Shown here piece after piece: positions 45,419 through 53,118 of a stretch of 64,000 nt of DNA. Under the pieces are notes generated by a model. The model had not been told where the DNA came from. It saw nothing but the letters and a program-made list of their open reading frames with translations, and made no database searches. Source of the stretch: Mycolicibacterium lacusdiani (lineage in GTDB: Bacteria; Actinomycetota; Actinomycetes; Mycobacteriales; Mycobacteriaceae); NCBI RefSeq assembly GCF_021916785.1, contig NZ_JAKCFC010000007.1, positions 124,001 through 188,000 on the forward strand. Reading direction: 5' to 3'. The stretch's first letter is position 1; the number at the start of each line of letters is the position of its first letter. Made by a program: the position numbers and the translations under genes.

Positions 45419-45425
45419 CCCGGTC

Positions 45426-45444
45426 GGCACCGCCCTGCGGTGCC
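45426..45444 (+). terminator. hairpin between espR and the convergent operon
   Basis: A perfect 8-base stem (45426-45433 with 45437-45444) with a 3-base loop follows the espR stop by 7 bases. It lies between two convergent genes and could serve both strands. There is no T-run. Confidence 0.65.
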
Positions 45445-45480
45445 CCCTCGGCGTCCGGCGAAAATTGACGGATCCGCTGC

Positions 45481-46593
45481 TTACGGCGCGGCAACCTCCA
45501 CCGCGACGTTCAGCCGTCGATATTGATCCGCGATGGCCAGAATCCACTCACGATCCGAGTACGTCGGCGGCTGACGCAGCCACGTAGGGCCGGGAAACTC
45601 GTCGTTTGCCGACGATTCCGCTCCACCGTCTCCGGCATGAATCCACTCGGCGATTCGACGTGCCTGCGCCTCCGGTGCGACGTCGGGGCCCGGCTCGTCG
45701 AACGCGTGATGGTCCGCATCCTCGAGCACACGGGTGGCTTCGAGATACAGCGCATCCGAGATCAGCGACATCTGCTCGGCGACCCGGAACAGCAGTGGTC
45801 CACGCGGCCGCACACCGATCCCGATGTTCGGCTGCCGTCGGCTCAGCTCGTGGAGCAGTGGCTGAATGATGCGCAGTTCGCGTCTGGCACCGAACCAGTC
45901 CTCCACGCTCGGCAGCAGGGAGCCGCTGGCAACCACCAGCATTGCGCAGCCCAGCAGAGTCGCCGCCGAGCCCACGCCGATGAAGCGGGTGTTGCCCACG
46001 GCGCGCAGCAGGAAGAACGCACTGGCCATGACGATCAGCGCGATGCCGACGGTGAACAGGAACAGGGCGCGGCCCCGCCGCGTGCGATTGGAGTGCCGCA
46101 CACCTGCCCACGCCACCAGGGTCAGCGCCAGCAGCACGTAGAGCAGAGGCAGCAGCCACGTGAACGCCGTACCGCTGGACCCCAGGTTGCGGCGCAAGTA
46201 CTCCTCGGGCGACATCTCCGGCTGCTGCGGTGTGGTGAAGAAGGCGACCAGCGTGACGACCGCGATGAAGGCGGCCACCGAGTACTGGATGATCGCGATG
46301 CGCCGGACCGTCGTGGGCTTGCGGGCCGACGACGCCGAGGTGATCATCACGCAGCTACCGGCCGCGCACGCCACCAAGGCGACGTGGCTCAACACCGTGG
46401 ACACGTTCGGCCAGCGCAGCAGGGTGTCGATCAGCAGAGTGAGCGGCTGCCAATTCAGCGCCGCCACCAGCCCCAGACTGCCGAGAGCCAGGATCATCGC
46501 CGCGCTGACGAGCGACTGCTTGTTGACGAGCGCCCAGCCGATGCGAAGGCCGGTCGCCAGACCGAGGAGACCGGCGATGACCCAGACGATCAA
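45481..46593 (-). CDS. MAB_1171c-type seven-helix membrane protein
   Basis: The 370-residue product has seven predicted membrane helices in the first 230 residues and a cytosolic C-terminal domain of about 140 residues (WFGARRELRIIQPLLHEL, LLFRVAEQMSLISDALYLEA), the layout of the family called MAB_1171c putative transporters. No transport activity has been shown for it. TTG 46593 overlaps the stop of the peptidase gene as TTGA, which supports this unusual start and suggests coupling. It converges on espR. Confidence 0.85.
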   Translation of the reverse strand: MIVWVIAGLLGLATGLRIGWALVNKQSLVSAAMILALGSLGLVAALNWQPLTLLIDTLLRWPNVSTVLSHVALVACAAGSCVMITSASSARKPTTVRRIAIIQYSVAAFIAVVTLVAFFTTPQQPEMSPEEYLRRNLGSSGTAFTWLLPLLYVLLALTLVAWAGVRHSNRTRRGRALFLFTVGIALIVMASAFFLLRAVGNTRFIGVGSAATLLGCAMLVVASGSLLPSVEDWFGARRELRIIQPLLHELSRRQPNIGIGVRPRGPLLFRVAEQMSLISDALYLEATRVLEDADHHAFDEPGPDVAPEAQARRIAEWIHAGDGGAESSANDEFPGPTWLRQPPTYSDREWILAIADQYRRLNVAVEVAAP

Positions 46594-47081
46594 CCAAACG
46601 CCTCTCCGAGCCGTACCTGCACGATCGAAGAGCGGTCCGACGGCAGCCGGCCCAGGCGGTAGATCAGCAGTGCGGCGAAGTCCTCGGCTTCCTGTTCGGC
46701 GTCCTCGCCCGCGGGGCCCATGCAGCCCGTGCGCTGGTTGAGCATGTAGCCGATGAGGTCCGAGCTGGCCAGTTCGACGGTGTCACGGGCGGCTTCGACG
46801 ACCGAGATGCCCTCGTGGTCGAGCACCAGGTGGCCGAGTTCGTGCGCCAGGGTGCGGTCGCCGGCGGGCAGCCCGCGCTGGATGAGGAAGACGTCGCGGT
46901 CGGTGTACTGCCGCCATTGGCCGCAGACACCTGCAGGGAGGTCGGACATCTTCAGTTCGATCGGACGGCCGCGATGATCGGCGACGGCGTCGACGAGACG
47001 AGCGAGCGAGACCTCACCACGGCGAGGTGCGAGGTCGAGGACCTCGTTGACCGCGCGGGTGACACGGCGGCTGGCGGGCAA
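46590..47081 (-). CDS. ImmA/IrrE (M78)-type metallopeptidase-like protein
   Basis: The 163-residue protein has HELGH at residues 80-84 within RTLAHELGHLVLDHE, and a downstream EQEAEDFAALLI that supplies the third glutamate ligand. It has no signal peptide and no helix-turn-helix of its own. Relatives cleave repressors (ImmA, IrrE) in response to a signal. TTG 47081 is preceded at 8-14 bases by GGAGAGG, which supports it. It lies in one unit with the seven-helix protein. Classic partners include an XRE regulator, and EspR-like proteins are of that type. Confidence 0.85.
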   Translation of the reverse strand: MPASRRVTRAVNEVLDLAPRRGEVSLARLVDAVADHRGRPIELKMSDLPAGVCGQWRQYTDRDVFLIQRGLPAGDRTLAHELGHLVLDHEGISVVEAARDTVELASSDLIGYMLNQRTGCMGPAGEDAEQEAEDFAALLIYRLGRLPSDRSSIVQVRLGEAFG

Positions 47082-47145
47082 TTCGACCCCCTCTCCACGG
47101 TTCGACTATTGACGTCTCTACCTCCGCTTGCGCGGTCGACTCCGA

Positions 47146-48432
47146 TCAGCCCATGAAGCGCGCTGGGCCCCCCGCGTGCACCGCGCGCCCGGCCCGTGCC
47201 TGGCGATACCCGATGAGACCACCGGCGCCGGTCAGGACGAGGATACCGGTCACGCCGGGCACGGCGACGGCAGCGACCTGACCGAGCCCCGCAGCACGCA
47301 GGTATTCGACGTAGCCCATCCGGTACGTCGGTGCGGGAAGGAGTTGGTTTCCGGCAGCGGTGGCGGCGGGGGTCGTCGGTTGCTGCTCCGGCAGGGGAAG
47401 CTGCTCGGCCGGCTTGCCGACGTCCGGGGTGCCCTCGGGACGAGGAGCGGCCGCGGGCGGCGCCAGCCTCGGCACACCGGGGATGGTGGCGCCACCGGCG
47501 TCGGTTCCGCCACCGCCGCCGGCACCGGCGCCCGCGCCGGTTCCCGGGGGGAAGACGGGCAGGGTGATCGGCTGGAACGGCAGTTGAGAGGCAGCGGTCG
47601 CCAGACCGGTCACGGCATCCAGCCAGGGCTGCGCGAACGTGGTGAAGTCGGTGACCCACTGCCCGGGGATCTGCGTCAGCGTGCCTGGCAATTGGGTGAG
47701 GTCGGGGAACTGCAGCCGCGGCAACTGCATCTGCGGCAATTGCGGCGGGCTGAACACCGGCTGCTCACCGGTGCTGCCGCCACCGCCCGACTCATCGCTC
47801 GGCGGCTGTGCATTGAACCACCACGACCACGGCCACTGGAACGCCGGCAGCACCTCGGGGTCGGTCGGGTCGGCCAGGGCCACGAGGCCTTCCTGCCCGG
47901 GAAGGATGATGACGGGGTCCGGCGAGACGGCCGGCTCCGTGACCGGCGCCTCGATGGCGGCCGCGGGAGACGGCGTGCCGGTCGCGGACGGGTCCGACTC
48001 ACCCTTCGCAATTGCCTCGGGATCGGCTTCGCCGAGTTCGCCGGTGGGCTCTTCGCCAGTTTGCGGTTCGCCGCTGAGCGGAGGCTCCGGGGGTTTGCTG
48101 GCCGTCGGGGTGCTCGGGCTTCCCGTCACCGTGCCGGAGCCTGGAGCGGGTTCGACGTCGGTCCGCCCGTTACCCACGGTGGACGTCGGGCCGGTCGAAG
48201 GGCCGGAGGTTCCGGTCGAACCGGTGGTCGTACCGGTGGTCGTACCAGTCGTCGGAGCGGTGCCGGTGGGGTCCGCAGCCTGCCCCGTCCCGGTGCCGGT
48301 GGTACCGCCGGCAGCGTCGCCGGACGTACCGTCTTCAGGACTGGCAAAGGCCAATGACGCACTGCCACCCGTCACGAGCAGGCCGGACGCCACCAGGCAT
48401 GCCGCCGCGGCGATGCGCGCTCGCGTAACCAC
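47146..48432 (-). CDS. secreted, C-terminally anchored Thr/Pro/Gly-rich protein
   Basis: The 428-residue product has a signal peptide (VVTRARIAAAACLVASGLLV...ASLAFAS), a long low-complexity region rich in Thr, Gly and Pro (about residues 35-140), a more ordered middle (PWSWWFNAQPP, LPQMQLPRLQFPDLTQLP) and a C-terminal hydrophobic helix followed by RQARAGRAV, so it is probably tethered to the membrane from outside. No domain is recognised. It starts with GTG 48432 after GAGAGAGG. It stands 64 bases upstream of the peptidase gene on the same strand. Confidence 0.75.
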   Translation of the reverse strand: MVTRARIAAAACLVASGLLVTGGSASLAFASPEDGTSGDAAGGTTGTGTGQAADPTGTAPTTGTTTGTTTGSTGTSGPSTGPTSTVGNGRTDVEPAPGSGTVTGSPSTPTASKPPEPPLSGEPQTGEEPTGELGEADPEAIAKGESDPSATGTPSPAAAIEAPVTEPAVSPDPVIILPGQEGLVALADPTDPEVLPAFQWPWSWWFNAQPPSDESGGGGSTGEQPVFSPPQLPQMQLPRLQFPDLTQLPGTLTQIPGQWVTDFTTFAQPWLDAVTGLATAASQLPFQPITLPVFPPGTGAGAGAGGGGGTDAGGATIPGVPRLAPPAAAPRPEGTPDVGKPAEQLPLPEQQPTTPAATAAGNQLLPAPTYRMGYVEYLRAAGLGQVAAVAVPGVTGILVLTGAGGLIGYRQARAGRAVHAGGPARFMG

Positions 48433-48639
48433 GCCACCACCACCTCTCTCGGGGTCGCCGGTCGGCAAACATCGATTACCTCGATTGTTGCACAACCCGG
48501 GGCCGCTGTTTGCTGGTGCGGCGAACCATTCCCTTACGGAAGGGCCGAGGCGGTGCCCCGGGGGTTCCGGCGATAGTGTGGTCGCACACAGCACAGCCAG
48601 GTCGCTGGACCTCGATTGACCAACCAGGAGGCAGCCGGG

Positions 48640-49296
48640 ATGGGCCTGTTCAAACGCCGCAAGAGTCGCGCCACCCGCCGCGCGGAGGCCAGTGCCATCA
48701 AGGCCAAGGCGAAGCTGGAGGCCAAGCTCTCGGCCAAGAACGACTTGCGGCGCATCAAGGTCGAGAACAAGCGGGAGACCAAAGCGCTCAAAGCCGAGCT
48801 GCGGGCCCGCCGGGAGAGCGACCGCACCGCGCTGAAGGTTGCTGAGACCCAGCTGCGGGCAGCCCGCGAAGGTAAGCTGTTCAGCCCCGGGCGAATTCGC
48901 CGGTTCCTGACCATCGCGCGCCTGCTCGCCCCGATCGCGGTGCCCGTCGTCTACCGCGCATCGATCGCCGCACGGGGCACCCTCGACCAGCGGCGCGCAG
49001 ACCAGCTCGGCGTTCCGCTCGCCCAGGTCGGCCAGTTCTCCGGCGTCGGAGGGGCACTGTCCGCTCGCATTGCCGGGGCCGAGCAGTCCCTGCGCAAGGT
49101 CGCCGACAAGAAGCCGAAGGACGCCGAGACCAAGCAGTTCGTGTCCGCCATCACCGACCGCCTGACCGACCTCTCCGCCGCCGTCGCGGCTGCGGAGAAC
49201 ATGCCCGCCACCCGCCGCCGGTCGGCGCACGCGGCGATCTCCGAGCAGCTCGACGGGATCGACGCCGACCTGATGGCACGGCTGGGTCTGGTCTGA
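48640..49296 (+). CDS. conserved Lys/Arg-rich protein (Rv3850 type)
   Basis: The 218-residue protein is the same length as Rv3850. A very basic, helical N-terminal half (RRKSRATRRAEASAIKAKAKLEAKL) has coiled-coil character; a hydrophobic segment (RFLTIARLLAPIAVPVVY, about residues 86-104) and an Ala-rich helical C-terminus follow. Function is unknown; DUF6474 is a possible family. AGGAGG 8 bases before the ATG at 48640 fixes the start, and an upstream TTG is rejected. Confidence 0.85.
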   Translation: MGLFKRRKSRATRRAEASAIKAKAKLEAKLSAKNDLRRIKVENKRETKALKAELRARRESDRTALKVAETQLRAAREGKLFSPGRIRRFLTIARLLAPIAVPVVYRASIAARGTLDQRRADQLGVPLAQVGQFSGVGGALSARIAGAEQSLRKVADKKPKDAETKQFVSAITDRLTDLSAAVAAAENMPATRRRSAHAAISEQLDGIDADLMARLGLV

Positions 49297-49303
49297 CCCC
49301 TCC

Positions 49304-49834
49304 GTGACCCCCCGCCCGACCTCGCCCGCCACGGTTCTCCGCGGCGCGGCAGTCGGCACGCTCACGGCAACGCTCGCCGCCGCAGCCCACGCGGGTTCGG
49401 GTGGCGGGTTGCCGTCGGGTGCGGGTGCCGTCCAGCTAGCCGTGCTGGCGGTGGTCGTCGGGGGTTTCGTGGTCGTCGTCCGCGGCGGTCACCGCTTCCT
49501 GGTCCTGACCGCGGCCATGGGTGCCGGCCAGTCATTGGGGCACGTGCTGCTGTCGGCGTCGGGACACCACCACGGCGCCGCCGCCTCGGGTGCCGACGCC
49601 GCGATGCTGGCCGCACACGTCGGCGCGCTGGTGGCCGTGGCCGCGTTGGTGACCGTCGGCGAACTGTCGTGCCGCGCGATCTCGCGCACCGTCCGCGCCA
49701 TGGTGCTGCCGCCGGCCATCCGGGTGCCAACCGGCCGCAATGCAGTGTTCCGCCGCTGCGACCACCCCCTTCGCTCCGTCCTGCAGCTCGCCGCGTCGTT
49801 GTCGCATCGAGGGCCACCGGTCAGCGCCAGCTGA
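49304..49834 (+). CDS. small membrane protein of the copper module
   Basis: The product has 176 residues from GTG 49304, starting 8 bases after the previous gene. It has about four membrane helices and a His-rich loop (SASGHHHGAAASG) that could bind metal. It resembles membrane proteins found next to YcnI and CopCD. Rv3851 of M. tuberculosis may be a shorter counterpart. Copper-related function is inferred from the His cluster and the next three genes. Confidence 0.7.
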   Translation: MTPRPTSPATVLRGAAVGTLTATLAAAAHAGSGGGLPSGAGAVQLAVLAVVVGGFVVVVRGGHRFLVLTAAMGAGQSLGHVLLSASGHHHGAAASGADAAMLAAHVGALVAVAALVTVGELSCRAISRTVRAMVLPPAIRVPTGRNAVFRRCDHPLRSVLQLAASLSHRGPPVSAS

Positions 49835-49873
49835 CCCCACACCCCCGACGACCTCGAAAAGGCAACCAACGCA

Positions 49874-50584
49874 ATGCTATTCACACACCGGGCGACCTCG
49901 CGCGCCCTCATCACGGCCGCCGCCACCGGCGGCGTCATGACCCTGTCCCTGCTCACCGGCGCAGGCGCTGCCGCCGCGCACGTCCACGTCGACGCCGACA
50001 ACGCGGCGCCCGGCAGCACCGCGGTACTCGAGTTCCGGGTACCTGGCGAGTCCGAGACCGGAACGCTCACCACGCAGTTCAGCGTGGCCCTCCCGAACGT
50101 CGCGTCCGCGCGCGCCGAGGTCATGCCGGGATGGACGTCGCGGCTCGACCGCGACGCCGCCGCGGGAACCGTCCGGTCGGTGACGTGGACGGCCGCCCCG
50201 AACACCGGCATCTCCGCCGAGCAGTTCGCGCTGTTCCGGGTCTCGGTGGCCCTGCCCGAGGAGGAGTCGATCAGCATCCCCGCGACGCAGACCTACTCCG
50301 ATGGACGGGTGGTCCGCTGGGATCAGCCGCCGCTGCCCGATGGCGGCGAGCCGGAGTACCCGGCACCGGTCCTCGAGCTGACCGGGACGGCGACGGGCGG
50401 GCACGACCATCAGGCCCCGACCGGGACGGCCACGCCGTCAGCGCAGGCGGCCGAGTCACCCGCGGCGGCGGCCGAGTCAGCGGGGCCGGGCGCGGACGAC
50501 ACCGCCCGCTGGCTGGCCGGAGGTGCGCTGGTGCTGGCCGCAGGTGCGCTGGTGGTGGCCCTGGTGCGCCGGAGGACCTCGTGA
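49874..50584 (+). CDS. YcnI-type copper-binding exported protein
   Basis: The 236-residue secreted protein begins its mature form with AHVHVDADNAAPG, the conserved His start of the YcnI (DUF1775) family, which binds copper through the N-terminal amine and a conserved Trp region. A beta domain spans residues about 36-160. A Thr/Ala-rich linker follows, then a C-terminal membrane helix. The stop overlaps the copC start as GTGA. Confidence 0.88.
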   Translation: MLFTHRATSRALITAAATGGVMTLSLLTGAGAAAAHVHVDADNAAPGSTAVLEFRVPGESETGTLTTQFSVALPNVASARAEVMPGWTSRLDRDAAAGTVRSVTWTAAPNTGISAEQFALFRVSVALPEEESISIPATQTYSDGRVVRWDQPPLPDGGEPEYPAPVLELTGTATGGHDHQAPTGTATPSAQAAESPAAAAESAGPGADDTARWLAGGALVLAAGALVVALVRRRTS

Positions 50585-51108
50585 TCCGCCGCGTCGCCGC
50601 AGCGGCCATGGTGTTCGCCCTGATGACGGCCACCGCCCTGCTCGGTGCCGGACCTGCGGCAGCCCACGCCACGCGGACCGGGGCCGATCCGGCGCCCGCG
50701 GCGGTCCTCGACCGCGGCCCGCAACGCGTCACCGCCACCTTCAACGAGGCCATGCAGTCGGACTTCGCCGCGATGACCGTCGTGGGCCCGGACGGCAACC
50801 TCTGGTCGACGGGTCCGGTGACGGTGGCCGGGGCCGTGGTCGGAGTCGACATGCTGCCCACCGGACCGGCAGGCACGTACACGGTGAACTACCGGGTGAC
50901 GTCTGCTGACGGCCACCCGGTGTCGGGCAACTGGACGTTCCGTCTCGACGTCGCAGGCACGGGCACGCCGGGTCCGCCGGTCGCGTCCCCCTCGGCTACG
51001 GGCGGCGCCGCCGCCGACGACGGTGGCCTACCGGTGTGGCCATTCGTCGGGCTCGCCGCCGTGGTCGTGGCGGGCGGGGCGTGGTGGGCGGTGCGGCGCC
51101 GGCCGTGA
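50581..51108 (+). CDS. CopC-domain protein
   Basis: The 175-residue secreted protein has a signal peptide ending AAAHATRT; the mature N-terminal His, together with the Asp/His of SADGHPVSG, forms the usual Cu2+ site of CopC. It has a C-terminal membrane helix and RRRP tail. It probably hands copper to the CopD protein downstream, whose gene overlaps by GTGA. Copper uptake rather than resistance is the more accepted role of such pairs. Confidence 0.88.
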   Translation: MIRRVAAAAMVFALMTATALLGAGPAAAHATRTGADPAPAAVLDRGPQRVTATFNEAMQSDFAAMTVVGPDGNLWSTGPVTVAGAVVGVDMLPTGPAGTYTVNYRVTSADGHPVSGNWTFRLDVAGTGTPGPPVASPSATGGAAADDGGLPVWPFVGLAAVVVAGGAWWAVRRRP

Positions 51109-52025
51109 CGCGGCTACGAACGGGGCTCGGGGGCGCCGCCGTCGTCCTGGCGGCGGCGGTGCTGGCCTGGGCGTTGGCGTTCCCGCAGAACCCGTTCGGG
51201 ACCAGTCTCGTCCGGGCGATCGCCGACTGCGGCGCCGTCGTGACGCTCGGGCTGACCATGGTCCCGTGGCTCGACGTCGACCGCCACCGCACGCAGCTCG
51301 CCGACCATGCCGCGCGGCCGCTGATCGTCGTCTCCGCGCTGTGGGCGGTGAGCGAACTGGTCCGGCTCCCCATGTCGGCGGCGGACGCCGCGGGCGTCCC
51401 GGTATTGCGGGTCGGCGTGGGCACCACGGTCGAGTTCGCGATGGACACCGCGGCGGGCCGGGCCGGGCTGGTGTGCGCGGTGGCGGCGGTGGCGGTCTGT
51501 CTGCTCGCCGTGGTCGCTCCACGCTCGTCCGCGGGCGTCGTCATGGCCGGTGCGGCGGCCGTCGGCCTCACCGGCCGCACGCTCGTCGGGCACCTGTCCG
51601 AGGATCCGTTGGGCGGTGCCGCCGTCGCCGTGCACGCCTTGGCCGCGGCGGTGTGGTGCGGCGTGCTGGCGGCGCTGGTCCTGACGGTTTCCCACCGCGG
51701 CCGGTGGGCGAGGGTGCTACCCCGCTTCTCGCAGATGTCGCTGGTCTGCGTGGTGGTGCTGGTGATCGGCGGGCTCGGTGGCGCCGTGGCCGCGCTGGGG
51801 TCGCCGGTGGACCTGTGGGCGACCGGTTACGGCCGCCTGTTGTCCGCGAAGGTCGTCCTGACCGTGGTTCTGGTGACGCTGGCATGGCGGAATCGGACGG
51901 TGTGGCTGCCCGCGGCGCGCACTCATCGGGCGGCGGCGGACGTGTCGGGACGCCGTTCACGGGTCGAATTGGCGGGCATGGCCGTGGGGCTGACGTTGGC
52001 GGCAGCGCTGGCGGTCACGGGCTAG
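51105..52025 (+). CDS. CopD-family copper transport membrane protein
   Basis: The 306-residue product has eight hydrophobic segments and CopD features such as TGRTLVGHLSEDPLG, VHALAAAVWCGVLAALVL and SAKVVLTVVLVTLAWRNR. His residues in the helices are the putative copper path. GTG 51105 overlaps the copC stop; longer frames upstream are inside copC and are rejected. Last gene of the copper unit. Confidence 0.88.
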   Translation: MTRLRTGLGGAAVVLAAAVLAWALAFPQNPFGTSLVRAIADCGAVVTLGLTMVPWLDVDRHRTQLADHAARPLIVVSALWAVSELVRLPMSAADAAGVPVLRVGVGTTVEFAMDTAAGRAGLVCAVAAVAVCLLAVVAPRSSAGVVMAGAAAVGLTGRTLVGHLSEDPLGGAAVAVHALAAAVWCGVLAALVLTVSHRGRWARVLPRFSQMSLVCVVVLVIGGLGGAVAALGSPVDLWATGYGRLLSAKVVLTVVLVTLAWRNRTVWLPAARTHRAAADVSGRRSRVELAGMAVGLTLAAALAVTG

Positions 52026-52117
52026 CCGGTCGACGCCTGCTGGCATGATGGGTGCACTGCCGGCCCCGCGCCGCATGCCGTCGAGCGTTGGACCGGAACT
52101 GCAGAAGGAGCAGCTAC

Positions 52118-52612
52118 ATGGCAGATCCGCAGGATCGTCCCGGCCAGGAGAGCCAGGGCCAACCCACGCCGCCTGCCGCCCCGCAGCCGGGCGCGAAGGC
52201 GTCGGCCAAGAAGGCACCCGCGAAGAAGGCGCCCGCCAAGGCCGCCGCGAAGACCCCGGCCAAGAAGGCTCCTGCCAAGAAGGCAACGCCGGGCAAGGCC
52301 CCCGCGAAGAAGTCTCCCGCGAAGGCACCGGCGAACAAGGCGCCCGCCAAGAAGGTGCCGCCCGCCCCCACGCCGCCGGCCCCCCAGGCTGCGACGACGA
52401 CTCCCCCGCTCGTGCCGCCGATCGTCGAGAACCCGAACGCGGCCAAGGAGACGGCCGCACAGGCGAAGTCGACGGTGGCCGCCGCCCCGCCCATCCCGGC
52501 TCCGGTGACACCCGGTCCGGACGCTTCCCGGCTGCCCGTGGTCGCCGGTGTCGCGGCGGGACTGCTTGCAATCCTGATCGTGCTGCTCATCCGACGGAAC
52601 TCGGACGACTGA
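52118..52612 (+). CDS. hns: Hns, Lys/Ala-rich histone-like membrane-anchored protein (Rv3852 type)
   Basis: The 164-residue product starts ADPQDRPGQE, as Rv3852 does. It carries repeated KKAPAKKA-type units (about residues 29-88) like histone H1 tails, an acidic/Ala segment (AKETAAQAKSTV), and a C-terminal membrane helix with RRNSDD. The M. tuberculosis homologue binds DNA and is held at the membrane. AGAAGGAG lies 7 bases before the ATG, which fixes the start. Confidence 0.92.
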   Translation: MADPQDRPGQESQGQPTPPAAPQPGAKASAKKAPAKKAPAKAAAKTPAKKAPAKKATPGKAPAKKSPAKAPANKAPAKKVPPAPTPPAPQAATTTPPLVPPIVENPNAAKETAAQAKSTVAAAPPIPAPVTPGPDASRLPVVAGVAAGLLAILIVLLIRRNSDD

Positions 52613-52633
52613 CCGCTCGCTAGCATTCGTCGG

Positions 52634-53113
52634 GTGACCATCGAACCCAGGGCGACGGCCGATCTCGTCGACGACATCTATCCCGACGTGCGCAGCTGCG
52701 ATCTGCAGCTGCGGGATCTGGGCGGGGTGACGACGTTCGCGGGCCCCATCACCACCGTCAAGTGTTTCCAGGACAACGCCCTGCTGAAGTCGGTGCTGTC
52801 CGAGCCGGGCAACGGCGGCGTCCTCGTGATCGACGGTGACGGGTCGCTGCACACCGCGCTGGTTGGCGACGTCATCGCGGGCATCGCGAAGGACAGCGGG
52901 TGGGCCGGGCTGATCGTGCACGGCGCGGTACGGGACGCGTCGACGTTGCGCACCATCGAGATCGGCATCAAGGCGCTGGGCACCAACCCGCGCAAGGGCA
53001 CCAAGACCGGCGAAGGTGACCGCGACGTCGCGGTCACCTTCGGCGGTGTGACGTTCAATCCCGGCGAGATCGCCTATTGCGATGAGGACGGGATCGTCGT
53101 CGTCAGTGCGTGA
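52634..53113 (+). CDS. rraA: RraA-family protein (formerly MenG)
   Basis: The 159-residue product shows the RraA fold signature: LVIDGDGSLHTALVGDVIAGIAKD followed by GLIVHGAVRD, with the Asp/Arg pair of the central pocket. It was once named a menaquinone methyltransferase, but the structure of Rv3853 is RraA-like. Members inhibit RNase E or act as aldolase-like lyases. GTG 52634, 21 bases after hns. Confidence 0.92.
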   Translation: MTIEPRATADLVDDIYPDVRSCDLQLRDLGGVTTFAGPITTVKCFQDNALLKSVLSEPGNGGVLVIDGDGSLHTALVGDVIAGIAKDSGWAGLIVHGAVRDASTLRTIEIGIKALGTNPRKGTKTGEGDRDVAVTFGGVTFNPGEIAYCDEDGIVVVSA

Positions 53114-53118
53114 GGGGC

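Noticed and set aside
48433..49365. Extension of the anchored low-complexity protein by about 310 codons
   Set aside because: It runs antisense to the Rv3850 homologue; the signal peptide begins at 48432.
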